NCBI RefSeq assembly: GCF_013149295.1
Contig: NZ_JABGCB010000024.1
Coordinates: 1-64,000, forward strand
Reading direction: 5' to 3'
Source: Novosphingobium sp. SG751A
GTDB lineage: Bacteria > Pseudomonadota > Alphaproteobacteria > Sphingomonadales > Sphingomonadaceae
DNA length: 64,000 nt
The position numbers and the translations under genes were made by a program. Every line of letters begins with the position of its first letter. Positions within the stretch are counted from its first letter, which is position 1. The notes beneath the pieces were generated by a model that did not search any database, had not been told where the DNA came from, and saw only the letters and a program-made list of their open reading frames with translations. Positions 34,591 through 42,974 of the stretch are shown piece by piece.

Positions 34591-36264
34591 ATGAGCTTAC
34601 CCGCTTCTATTCAGCCAAGGGTCGGCCCTTCGCTGATCACCCGCGTGACCCGGCTCTACAACGGCACTATCGCGGATTGCCTGCATGAACTTTTGCAGAA
34701 TGCCAGGCGAGCCGGGGCCAGCGCGATTGGAATCGATGTCGAAGACATTGATGGCGTGCCCACTCTCTCGATATGCGACGATGGTTGTGGGATCGATGAT
34801 CCCCACAATCTGCTGACGCTGGGCCAGTCGGGCTGGGATCCGGCCATGGCTGCGCGCGAAGATCCCGCGGGCATGGGCGTGTTTAGCCTCGCCGGGAGGA
34901 CGGTAACGGTAAGGTCATGGTCGCGTTCGGCGCAGGCAGGCTGGCAGGTGACGATCCCGGACAATGGCTGGGAAGGACAGATGCCGCTCGCCATCGAACC
35001 TGCCAATATAACAGGCGGTACGCAGATCTTTGTCGCATTGCCTGCCCTCTGGGCCGAGGGGATCGATGTCGCGGTGAAACAGGCAGCCCTCCATTTTCCG
35101 TTGCCGGTCCATTTTCGCGAAGAAGAAATGAAGCGCGAGGACTTTCTGGCCGAGGCCCCTCACGTTGAAACCCATCAAGGCGTTCGGATCGACGTGTTCC
35201 GCACGAATGGTCGTCCCTATTGGAAGTCACCGCGCATCAATTTTCATGGGGTTACGGTGTCATGCAGCCATGAGGCTGTCAGTGAGGTAGACAGCTTTTC
35301 CTTCTGGCACGCCAAAGTGGACATCATCGATGCGCCGGCCTTGCAACTGGTCTTGCCCGCCCGCAAAGAAATGGTCGAGAACGAAGCGCTCAGTCAGCTT
35401 CGGATCGCGATGGAAGCAGCCATCTATCGCGCTATTGCAAGGCAGTCCGCGCATCGTCTGCCCTTTAGATCATGGCAGCGTGCGGCCGAGCTGGGGGTTG
35501 ACCTGCCTGAGGCAACGGCGTGGCTTGATCGCTGGATGCCAAAGGTCGCGGACAGTACATCTACACCGGCTGGTCCCAAGGTCGCTTCCAAAGAGATGAT
35601 GATCGTTTCTCACTCCCAAGCCGACCTTGAGCAGGCAGCAGCCCCGATTATCGGAAATGCCACGTTGATGGGCACGCAAACCGTGGACCCCGAACCGGCA
35701 TTTGAAGGTTACAGCTGGTACGACCGCCTGCCGCGGGCCTCCGCGATTGATTTCACCTTCGACCATGACGGCAAGTCATGGATCTATGGCGACAGCTCCG
35801 CTGAATATCTGCCTCCGGATATGCCCGCCAGCCGGGTCGCCAACCTCACGCTCGACCTCTCGATTGCCGGCGATGGCAGCGAGCATGCCTCCACATGCGT
35901 CAGGAGTTTCGATATTCCGATGCTGGTGGCAGGCAACGACACCAATTCGATCGATGAGGCAGCCATCCTCATCCGCGAAGGCGCTGATGTGAAGCCAGAT
36001 GATCTGGTCACGTTAATGGAAGCGAGCCTGTTTTGCGCCAGCGAGGATGCCGATAGCGATAGTTGGGAAACGCAGAGGGATCGCTTTTGTGCCGAAGCGC
36101 GAAATCTGGCCAATACGCTGTTGCTGGGCGAGGAAGAGGCGCTGATCGCCCAATTGCGCGAGGCGATGTTTGACCATGTCGTCTGGCTAATCCCGCATGG
36201 GCGCCAGATGGTGGTGACCGCTGCGAAGGGGGCGCTTGAGCTGACCCTCTCTCCGCAGGTCTGA
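34591..36264 (+). CDS. GHKL (HSP90/histidine-kinase-like) ATPase, unknown role
   Basis: A 557-residue protein with an N-terminal ATP-binding fold of the GHKL type. The N box CLHELLQNARRAGAS holds Glu33 and Asn37, the G1 box CDDGCGI is at residues 62-68, and the G2-like GMGVFSLAGRT is at 94-103. No HSP90 middle domain, MutL domain or kinase H-box is recognised in the remaining 430 residues. GGAG lies seven bases before the ATG at 34591. It is followed by two small genes in the same direction, suggesting one operon. Confidence 0.75.
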   Translation: MSLPASIQPRVGPSLITRVTRLYNGTIADCLHELLQNARRAGASAIGIDVEDIDGVPTLSICDDGCGIDDPHNLLTLGQSGWDPAMAAREDPAGMGVFSLAGRTVTVRSWSRSAQAGWQVTIPDNGWEGQMPLAIEPANITGGTQIFVALPALWAEGIDVAVKQAALHFPLPVHFREEEMKREDFLAEAPHVETHQGVRIDVFRTNGRPYWKSPRINFHGVTVSCSHEAVSEVDSFSFWHAKVDIIDAPALQLVLPARKEMVENEALSQLRIAMEAAIYRAIARQSAHRLPFRSWQRAAELGVDLPEATAWLDRWMPKVADSTSTPAGPKVASKEMMIVSHSQADLEQAAAPIIGNATLMGTQTVDPEPAFEGYSWYDRLPRASAIDFTFDHDGKSWIYGDSSAEYLPPDMPASRVANLTLDLSIAGDGSEHASTCVRSFDIPMLVAGNDTNSIDEAAILIREGADVKPDDLVTLMEASLFCASEDADSDSWETQRDRFCAEARNLANTLLLGEEEALIAQLREAMFDHVVWLIPHGRQMVVTAAKGALELTLSPQV

Positions 36265-36310
36265 GCCATTTCGCCAACCTTCCTCAATTCGACCAACCAT
36301 GGAGGGCTTT

Positions 36311-36850
36311 ATGCGCCTTGCCAAATATTGCGTCTGTTCGACGGCTCATCTGCCAGCCGAGGAGCGTCGGGCTTTTGATAGTCTTATCGCGCAAGCGCCT
36401 CGGCGGGCGGGACGGCTGATCGTGGATCATGACGTCCTTTCCATCGAAGCGCATCAATATGGTTTTGCCGTTCATCTGGGATTTTTCGATGATAATCCTG
36501 ACCGGCCCGAGCAAGTGTCGGTCACGCTCTGGGCCTTGCTGACCCGCGCCAAAAGCTGTGGTGCCGACTGGCTATCGTTCGACCGCGATGAGCCGCCGAT
36601 GGCAGACTTGCCGGTTTACCCTGAGGATGAGGAAGGCGAGGGCATTACGCCGCCGAAGATCGTGCTGTGCGGGCAATGCCGCAGTGAGGATCTGATCTGC
36701 GATGCTGCGGCGCGTTGGGATAAGGGCGCGCAGGGCTGGGTGGTCGAAGCGGTCTTTGAGGAGGCCTGGTGCGACACCTGTGGGGACACGCACCGGCTCG
36801 AAGTATCCGGCACAGGCGTTCCGGACGGGCAGGAGGCGGGCCATGCGTGA
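36311..36850 (+). CDS. DUF5983-like protein with C-terminal zinc ribbon
   Basis: A 179-residue protein. Residues 1-105 (YCVCSTAHLPAEERRAFDSL, GFAVHLGFF, WLSFDRDEPPMADLPVYP) resemble, from memory, the plasmid-borne DUF5983 family. The C-terminal part has two CxxC pairs, CGQC at 120-123 and CDTC at 154-157, a likely zinc ribbon. The ATG at 36311 follows GGAGGG. It overlaps the next gene by 8 bp. The N-terminal part is paralogous to the whole next protein. Confidence 0.68.
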   Translation: MRLAKYCVCSTAHLPAEERRAFDSLIAQAPRRAGRLIVDHDVLSIEAHQYGFAVHLGFFDDNPDRPEQVSVTLWALLTRAKSCGADWLSFDRDEPPMADLPVYPEDEEGEGITPPKIVLCGQCRSEDLICDAAARWDKGAQGWVVEAVFEEAWCDTCGDTHRLEVSGTGVPDGQEAGHA

Positions 36851-37163
36851 AGCCAACCATTTCACCTTTTCGCTCTTCCACCTGCCCACCGAGGAGCGCG
36901 AAGCCATCGAGCAGATGATCCGGACTTCCTCCCGCAACGAAGAGGGACGCCTTGAGGTCCGCTACCCGGACCTTGTGATCGAGCCGCACCTCGATGGCTT
37001 TTTCGTGCATGCCAGCGTGGCCGGATGGGCGTCGGCTGAGCGACCGGAAGCGATTTCACCTGCGTTCTGGGCCATTCTTGCCTTTGCCGCTGAAGCGGGG
37101 GCGTCATGGGTATCCTTCGATCGCGAGGTGCCTGCGAGCGAGGACTGGCCCAGCTTTCCGTAA
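36843..37163 (+). CDS. Small DUF5983-like protein, paralogue of upstream gene
   Basis: A 106-residue protein aligning with the first 105 residues of the upstream product: LPTEEREAIEQMIR, then LDGFFVHASVAGW, then SWVSFDREVPASEDWPSFP at the end. It lacks the zinc-ribbon tail. AGGAGG lies six bases before the ATG at 36843, inside the preceding gene, so the two are coupled. Function unknown; probably works with the GHKL ATPase upstream. Confidence 0.65.
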   Translation: MREANHFTFSLFHLPTEEREAIEQMIRTSSRNEEGRLEVRYPDLVIEPHLDGFFVHASVAGWASAERPEAISPAFWAILAFAAEAGASWVSFDREVPASEDWPSFP

Positions 37164-37982
37164 CCTATGCAATGCGGTCTCTATGCTTTGGGCCGCGAGG
37201 CCGTTCACGTCAGCCCGCGTCTGCTTTAAGAACAGGGCTCCAATGGACCAAGCGTGCCTTGGTGTACTTTGCCCGGATATCGAAATTGGCGCGAAAAGCG
37301 GGCAGGGCATTCCGACCGACTGCGTTTTTCGCGGACCAGGCAGCCTATCCATGTATCGTTGCAGGCAGCGCGGAGCTTTCGCCAGCTGTCAAAAAGGGCC
37401 AGTTCGGTCTCATCCTGCCGTTTAGGGTGTGCTGAGAAATGGAGGAACTGGCCTCGCATACGCCTTTGGGTTATAACCCGCAGAAATCTGCGAAAGCCTT
37501 GCCTTTCCGGCGGTCACACTTAGCCCTCCGGGCGCTTGAAGTCCACCCCGTTGGAAGCCTTGGGCTACCCGGCAGCCACTTTGAGAGGGCAAATTGCGCT
37601 GTCGATTTGGAGCAAGAAACCTGCGCTAAGCGGCTGGGAAATGGCGGCTTCGGAAGGGGGCTCGCATCGCCGTCGAACCTAACTTCCGGCTCATCGAATC
37701 TCCCCCGAATTGCACCTCCCTTTGCTAGGTTTTGCCCGCTAGGAATCGGGCGATCAGATGCAGAAAACTTATAACCTTATGGGAAGGCCACCTGATGCGA
37801 TGCGGGTAACGATGATGTCCATCATTCGATGCTGCCGTGCGCTGTGAAGGTGTATCGGGAGTGCTGGAATTCGGCGTTCCGATGCGCAAAAATTGGTCCT
37901 GGCCAACGGGCCATTTGCTGCCGTTTACCTCTTCCCTTTCACGCGGCCTTCTACCCTTTGGAGGGGGCAAAGGATGCCTCTC
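37164..37982. other. Non-coding stretch upstream of the truncated hipA end
   Basis: About 820 bp with only short, mutually overlapping open frames that show no recognisable protein. No RNA gene or clear repeat was seen. It separates the ATPase module from the 3' end of hipA and may be degenerate sequence. Confidence 0.4.
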
Positions 37983-39050
37983 TCAAGCGGCCAATTTTGC
38001 GCGATGCCGATCGATGGCGGTGACGACTTCGCCTGAAAAAGTCAGGTGCCGTTTCTCCTGCGCCCATGCCGCGTCGAAGCGTTCAACCGTCTCCCTGACC
38101 GTGTCCATAATCAACCTTGCGGGCAACCGTGCCCTGTCGGCCATCACCGTCAGTTCCTCATGGGTGAAGGAGTCCCACGCCCGAGACCGATGGAACTTCA
38201 ACGCCGCATCATCCTCGGGAATATAGCCCACCGTAGAGAGCAGATCGTAGGCAGGCGCGAGGCTCGGTCGCCGTCCGTCGGGATAGATCAGTGACCAGTT
38301 TTTCAGATGCATGTCGCCATTGCCGATCAGCACGCAATAGGTCAGGCGGCGGATGAATTCGACCACGCTCGCCTCGTCCGTTTCGATGGCCAGCACCGAG
38401 AGGATGTGCCGGTAGCTGGCATTCTCATATTTGTCGGCGGGGAAGACATTGAAGACCTGCGCGAAGTCTTCAATGTGGACTGCACCTGCCTCATTGCGGT
38501 CGAATCGCCGGATCGCATAGGCCGAGGTGCCATAGCGCCCAATGCCAGCGGGAAGGCCCGCAATGGCATCGAGCGGCAGCAAGTCGATATCGGGCACATT
38601 GATGCCCACCATGCGCGCCAGATTCATCGCGGCAAATTCGTTCTCCGGCCCATCGGGATGTCGAACCGAGGGCAGCTTAATGATCCAGTCGCCCCCCATG
38701 CCATTGGCCGGAATGGTCAGCCCGCCTTTCTTGCCCCGGTTCTGGATGGCGGAGAATTTGAGCTGAACGCCGGCTAGGGAAAAGCGCAGTGTTTCTTCGA
38801 CCTGCGCGGATGATGGCGCGGTGGAGGGCAGGGACGCTGCCTCGATCGGCAGGGCTTTGACAGCACCGGGCAGATCCTGCCCCACCAGCGCCAGCAGCGG
38901 ATATTCGCGGATCAATTTCACACCCGCCAGATAACCGCGCAACATACCTTCGGGTGAACATTCCCAATAAATTCTATGAGGTGAAAATGGCGGCGTGAGG
39001 GAGAGAGGCGTTTGTAAGCGACGCATGAAGAGGGGTAAACGCTCCATCAT
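37983..39050 (-). CDS. hipA: HipA-family kinase toxin, N-terminally truncated
   Basis: A 355-residue HipA-type Ser/Thr kinase, shorter than the usual 410-440. The kinase core is complete in motif terms: SLAGVQLKFS (about 91-100), the catalytic loop GNGDMHLKN (243-251) and the metal-binding APAYDL (265-270). The N-terminal N1 domain is represented only by its end (CSPEGMLRGYLAG and GQDLPGAVKAL). The ATG lies 18 bp after the stop of the GH28-like gene. No HipB antitoxin is next to it. Probably cut when the carbohydrate block joined; activity uncertain. Confidence 0.8.
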   Translation of the reverse strand: MMERLPLFMRRLQTPLSLTPPFSPHRIYWECSPEGMLRGYLAGVKLIREYPLLALVGQDLPGAVKALPIEAASLPSTAPSSAQVEETLRFSLAGVQLKFSAIQNRGKKGGLTIPANGMGGDWIIKLPSVRHPDGPENEFAAMNLARMVGINVPDIDLLPLDAIAGLPAGIGRYGTSAYAIRRFDRNEAGAVHIEDFAQVFNVFPADKYENASYRHILSVLAIETDEASVVEFIRRLTYCVLIGNGDMHLKNWSLIYPDGRRPSLAPAYDLLSTVGYIPEDDAALKFHRSRAWDSFTHEELTVMADRARLPARLIMDTVRETVERFDAAWAQEKRHLTFSGEVVTAIDRHRAKLAA

Positions 39051-39068
39051 GCGCCACTTGATTGCAGG

Positions 39069-40565
39069 CTAGCGGATGGAGAAGCCGCTCACCCATGGTC
39101 CCACGTCGATCCCTGCTGCTCGTGCTGACATGACCTTGCGACCTCCAATCCGCAAATTCTCGATCCGCAGACCCTTGACCATGGTGCCTGCACCTAAGCC
39201 GCTTATGATCGAGCGATTAGGCATCCCATCGCCAGCAAAGGCGATATTGCGCAACGTCACGTCTTCGATCCCGCGACCGGGCACTTTGTTGGCTTGTGCG
39301 CTGGCGATGGTCAGCTTTGTCTGACCGGCGACGATGTTGATCAGCCGTCCTTCCTCGATGCGATGGACATTGATATCGCTGAAGGTGACATTTTTGATCA
39401 AGGTGCCATTACCCGAATAGATGGCCATGACGCCATCCCACATTGGGTCGTCCTCGTCGAAATTGACAATGTCAATTTTCTCGAACGTCACATTGCTAAC
39501 CGTGCGCGGGGCATCGGCATCGCCGAAATGGCCGACAAACAGCGAGTGGGCCACATCGTTCCAGATTGTCAGATTACGCGCCTTGATATCGAACGTGTCC
39601 GCTGGCTGAGCGGCACCGGGTGGGCCGCCCGCCGGGATCGGACGATTGCCGCAAATTGGGCAGTCAGTGACGGCGTAGACCACCACGCCGTCATCCGACA
39701 CGCGCAGATAGCCTCCGTCGATACGCACATGTTGGGAAGTCGAGATATTGATGCCATCGGACCATTTGCCCGCAGTGAACCCGCTGATTTCGCGGACTGA
39801 CACGTTTTCTGAATTGCGGATGTTGATCACACGCGCGGCATTGGTGTGTTCGTCGTTGACGACGATCAACTCGCGGATGTCGATGTTGCTGGCCCCGTCG
39901 AGATCGATAGGGCTGCCGGGATTGTAAAGCAGGCCGCGTCCCGAAATCCGGACATCTCGAACATGATCCAGTGCAAAACTTCCGCGCAGCACAGCGCCGG
40001 GCGCCAGATAGATCCTGTCGCCGGATTTGACCGGAAACCGGTTGCCGCCATCAGGCGGGACGTGGAGGCCGGGGCCAAAATAGATGACATCATCCCCTTT
40101 CGGACGACCCTCCGGTATCGCGCCGGCCAAAATATGAAGATTATGCAGCCGATCACCATCGAACTGGATTGAAAATCGCTCGGGCCTGTCAAGTGTCAGA
40201 CGGATCAACGATCCGCCGCGTAAAAGGCGCATTCTCGGTCGCAAAGGCAGGATCTGCGCGGTGTTAAAGTTGCCATTGTTCTTTTCGATCTCGATTTCGA
40301 CCTTGCCGGCGAAATCGAAATAGACCAGCGATGCATTCTGTAAGGTATCGGCGTCTACTCGGATGCGATATTCATACAGGCTCTGCCACGGACCTCCCGG
40401 TTTTCGCACCCGCACCGTGTAATCGTCATTATGTGCCGCATAAAGTAGTTCTCGCGGTACTTCGTAAACGCGCAGGTCGTTCGCGGCCTGCGCGTTTGCC
40501 GGTTGTACGGCCGTGCTGGCGCAACCCAGCATCATCAGGACGGCAAGAGTAAGGAAACGCAGCAT
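39069..40565 (-). CDS. GH28-like right-handed beta-helix protein
   Basis: A 498-residue secreted protein. The lipoprotein-like signal (AVLMMLGCAS) has a possible lipobox Cys. An N-terminal domain leads to YFGPGLHVPPDG, then LAPGAVLRGSF, then repeated beta-helix coils. WSDGINISTSQHVRI and SDDGVVVYAV place Asp residues as in GH28 polygalacturonases, and SLFVGHFGD may correspond to the GHG motif. GH49-type dextranases share the fold. It probably attacks an acidic or alpha-linked polysaccharide. The start at 40565 opens the signal; the frame to 40703 adds an atypical N-terminus. Confidence 0.78.
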   Translation of the reverse strand: MLRFLTLAVLMMLGCASTAVQPANAQAANDLRVYEVPRELLYAAHNDDYTVRVRKPGGPWQSLYEYRIRVDADTLQNASLVYFDFAGKVEIEIEKNNGNFNTAQILPLRPRMRLLRGGSLIRLTLDRPERFSIQFDGDRLHNLHILAGAIPEGRPKGDDVIYFGPGLHVPPDGGNRFPVKSGDRIYLAPGAVLRGSFALDHVRDVRISGRGLLYNPGSPIDLDGASNIDIRELIVVNDEHTNAARVINIRNSENVSVREISGFTAGKWSDGINISTSQHVRIDGGYLRVSDDGVVVYAVTDCPICGNRPIPAGGPPGAAQPADTFDIKARNLTIWNDVAHSLFVGHFGDADAPRTVSNVTFEKIDIVNFDEDDPMWDGVMAIYSGNGTLIKNVTFSDINVHRIEEGRLINIVAGQTKLTIASAQANKVPGRGIEDVTLRNIAFAGDGMPNRSIISGLGAGTMVKGLRIENLRIGGRKVMSARAAGIDVGPWVSGFSIR

Positions 40566-40699
40566 ATTTGTTTCTCGCAAAAGCCATTGGATGAGGAAGG
40601 AAAAGGTCTCTGATCGGGCTGAAGACCGCGGTGTTTCCAAGTGTGGTGCGATGGACTCTGCAATATCATCGGCGGGCATTGTAAAGCTGAATGACCGTT

Positions 40700-41548
40700 T
40701 CATAGAGACTGTATGACGAGTGCTGCGTCATCATCCCCAAGGCCAAGCTGATCCGCGTGCGAAACCATTGCGCAAGTGCCCGGAACCAACTTGTCCTTAC
40801 CCGCCCAAATCCCACCTTTCAGTGGCACCACAAGAACCGGCCCATTGCCATACCGCCGGAGTAGATCGTCGTTCAGGGAGTCCACAACATGATCCATGCG
40901 AAAGTATGGGCCATCCACCAGAGCGATTGTGCCACCATTGAGGTCCACATGCCTGTGCCAACGGGACAGGTCATATGTTTCCCCTAAGGCTACCGCGATC
41001 CCGTCGTCCAAGTGCAATTCGCGCGGGCGGCCGTAATCGTACAGTCGGTAGGTGATATCGCTGTTCTGTTGAACCTCCAGCAAGGTTACTCCAGCGCCGA
41101 TCGCATGCACGGTATTGGCCGGGATGTAGAAGAAATCTCCGGCAACCACCTCGTGCCAGACCATCTGATCCTTGATGCTGCCATCCATTGCGGCAGCGCG
41201 CATTCTGTCCTCATCTATCTGTCCGTGAAATCCGATGCCGAGTTTGGCGCCGGGCTCGGCGGACAGCACCAGCCAGCATTCCTCCTTGCCCTGTTTGCCA
41301 AGGCCTTTAGCCAGCGTCTGGGCATCATTCGGATGCACCTGAACCGAAAGATTCTCGCTGGTAAAGATATATTTGACCAGCAATTCGGGGCATTGCGCAG
41401 GCGGTTCGAACCAGATTTCGCCAATGCGGCGGTCACCCAAAGCTTCAAATTGTGGGGGCAGATGGGTCCTTCCCCAGGGTTTCTCCACCAGCTTTTGCGC
41501 AAGCACATGCGGATCTGGTATCGTGATCAAGGGTGATATCCTTTGCAT
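40700..41548 (-). CDS. manA: Class I mannose-6-phosphate isomerase
   Basis: A 282-residue cytoplasmic enzyme converting mannose 6-phosphate to fructose 6-phosphate. KPWGRTHLPPQF, the zinc-site motifs QVHPND and EECWLVL, and IPANTVHAIGAGVTLLEVQQ and SDITYRLYDYGR are all present. It is the short bacterial type. Its place in the locus suggests the substrate releases mannose or that a ROK kinase feeds it. It starts 7 bp after the upstream stop. Confidence 0.9.
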   Translation of the reverse strand: MQRISPLITIPDPHVLAQKLVEKPWGRTHLPPQFEALGDRRIGEIWFEPPAQCPELLVKYIFTSENLSVQVHPNDAQTLAKGLGKQGKEECWLVLSAEPGAKLGIGFHGQIDEDRMRAAAMDGSIKDQMVWHEVVAGDFFYIPANTVHAIGAGVTLLEVQQNSDITYRLYDYGRPRELHLDDGIAVALGETYDLSRWHRHVDLNGGTIALVDGPYFRMDHVVDSLNDDLLRRYGNGPVLVVPLKGGIWAGKDKLVPGTCAMVSHADQLGLGDDDAALVIQSL

Positions 41549-41555
41549 GCCGGAC

Positions 41556-42974
41556 TCAAGGCTGGTGACTGGCCAGTGTCTTTTTCGGCGGAGTGATTGT
41601 GACGATGACACGTCGATAACTGGTAAGCGCCGGCTCTCCGCGATCACGCAATTCGAGGATGAAGTGCAATTCGCTCGCTTCGTTGACCCGTGGCAGAACG
41701 ACCTCGGTCTGCCCTGCGCCGGGCGAACGGATAGTCGCTTTCGGTTGGGCGGGAATGCCTCCGACGTCCTTATATTGCCAACAATGGCTGGTGAGAGCGT
41801 CGCCATCGGGATCGCTAGAAGCAGTCGCGTCGAGGGTGATGGTCTGGCCGCTATCGGCCTGAATGTGCAGGGCGGCTTTGCCGCTTACGCCATTTATGAT
41901 GGCAAGTGGCGCATGATTGACCTTGGCGCGATCCGGGGTCAGGGTCCATGCCATGCGCGCCGCAAAATCATTCTGAAACGCGCCGCGCCAGCGGTAGACC
42001 GTTGCCTGATTGCCCGCCCAGACCAAACCGTCGCGCTCGAAAATATCCCTTGTGTCGGCAAACAGGCCTCGGTTCGGCGCGGATTGGACATAGCGCCCGC
42101 CCCATGACCCCCAATCGGGATGCTCGGCATCACCCAGACCATTGGGGATCAGGTAGAGGAAGGAAGGCGTGTCCCCCTCTATGATGAATTTGGGCAGGGG
42201 ATAGAGCGCGCCCAGCGGCCCGCGCCGGATATGTTCTTCAAGCCAGGGATCGAGAACCTTGTCTCGGTCGGGCCAGTTTTCGGCGGTGCGGCGGTCGGCG
42301 GAAATCCCGCTCCACGCCGCCGCGCCATATTGATTCCAGCCGTGGATGCTGGCGATCCAGAACAGGCGCGGAAAGGTCTGGCGCAGCCATGGTCCGGCAT
42401 CGTCCTGATCGGAAATGGAATAGATGCGCAGGCGGGCCGTAAAGCGCTCTAACCCCGCCTGTGAGCGCGTCGCGCGGACATGCCACAGGGCTTGTGCCAG
42501 ATCGGTCGCGCCGCCCCATGCCAGCACCCAGAGCGGCTGCCTGTCAGGTCGGTCAACCGCCGCGATAATGGCGCGCGAGGCTGCCGTATCATGACCTTTG
42601 CCGACCCCGGCCATGCCATAAAGCGGCGCGCCCGCGAGAACCCGTTTCCGCAGCCAATCGGCGGTGGGATAGCCAGCAGCATGTTGCGTGAGATTGGGCC
42701 AGACCTTGGCATAGGCGTCAATGCGTTGTGTAATCAGGTCCGGCTGTACCTTGTCGCGCTGCCATACCGAGGTGGTTGCGATGAGATTTTCGACATCGAA
42801 CTCGTTGGTATAGAGCAGAAATCGTACGAGACTTTCGGAATCGTCCGGCTCATTGCCAATGTCGGTCAGCACCAGAACGCGCGGCTTTGCCTCCGGCTCG
42901 GCCAAGGTGGGGTCAGGCATGCAGAGCAATCCGCAAACCGATAGCATCAGGCCCTTGAGGAGTCTTGTCATCAT
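41556..42974 (-). CDS. Sde182-type (DUF1593) nucleoside-hydrolase-like secreted protein
   Basis: A 472-residue secreted protein with signal peptide (LMLSVCGLLCMPDPTLAE). The nucleoside-hydrolase-like domain begins RVLVLTDIGNEPDDSESLVR, with the DxxNExDD-like acidic motif, followed by ISDQDDAGPWLRQTFP. The C-terminal beta-sandwich (TLDATASSDPDGDALTSHCW) matches the Sde182 C-terminal domain. The family is found in polysaccharide-use loci and was first linked to cellulose binding; the reaction is not established. It overlaps GH43 by 4 bp. Confidence 0.85.
   Translation of the reverse strand: MMTRLLKGLMLSVCGLLCMPDPTLAEPEAKPRVLVLTDIGNEPDDSESLVRFLLYTNEFDVENLIATTSVWQRDKVQPDLITQRIDAYAKVWPNLTQHAAGYPTADWLRKRVLAGAPLYGMAGVGKGHDTAASRAIIAAVDRPDRQPLWVLAWGGATDLAQALWHVRATRSQAGLERFTARLRIYSISDQDDAGPWLRQTFPRLFWIASIHGWNQYGAAAWSGISADRRTAENWPDRDKVLDPWLEEHIRRGPLGALYPLPKFIIEGDTPSFLYLIPNGLGDAEHPDWGSWGGRYVQSAPNRGLFADTRDIFERDGLVWAGNQATVYRWRGAFQNDFAARMAWTLTPDRAKVNHAPLAIINGVSGKAALHIQADSGQTITLDATASSDPDGDALTSHCWQYKDVGGIPAQPKATIRSPGAGQTEVVLPRVNEASELHFILELRDRGEPALTSYRRVIVTITPPKKTLASHQP

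Noticed and set aside
34404..34592. Possible AlpA/MerR-like helix-turn-helix fragment
   Set aside because: Only about 15 residues look suggestive, and both frames that could continue it end soon without the rest of the domain.
37439..37774. Plus-strand frame in the gap before hipA
   Set aside because: Overlaps other short frames of equal quality, has no motif and no good start signal.
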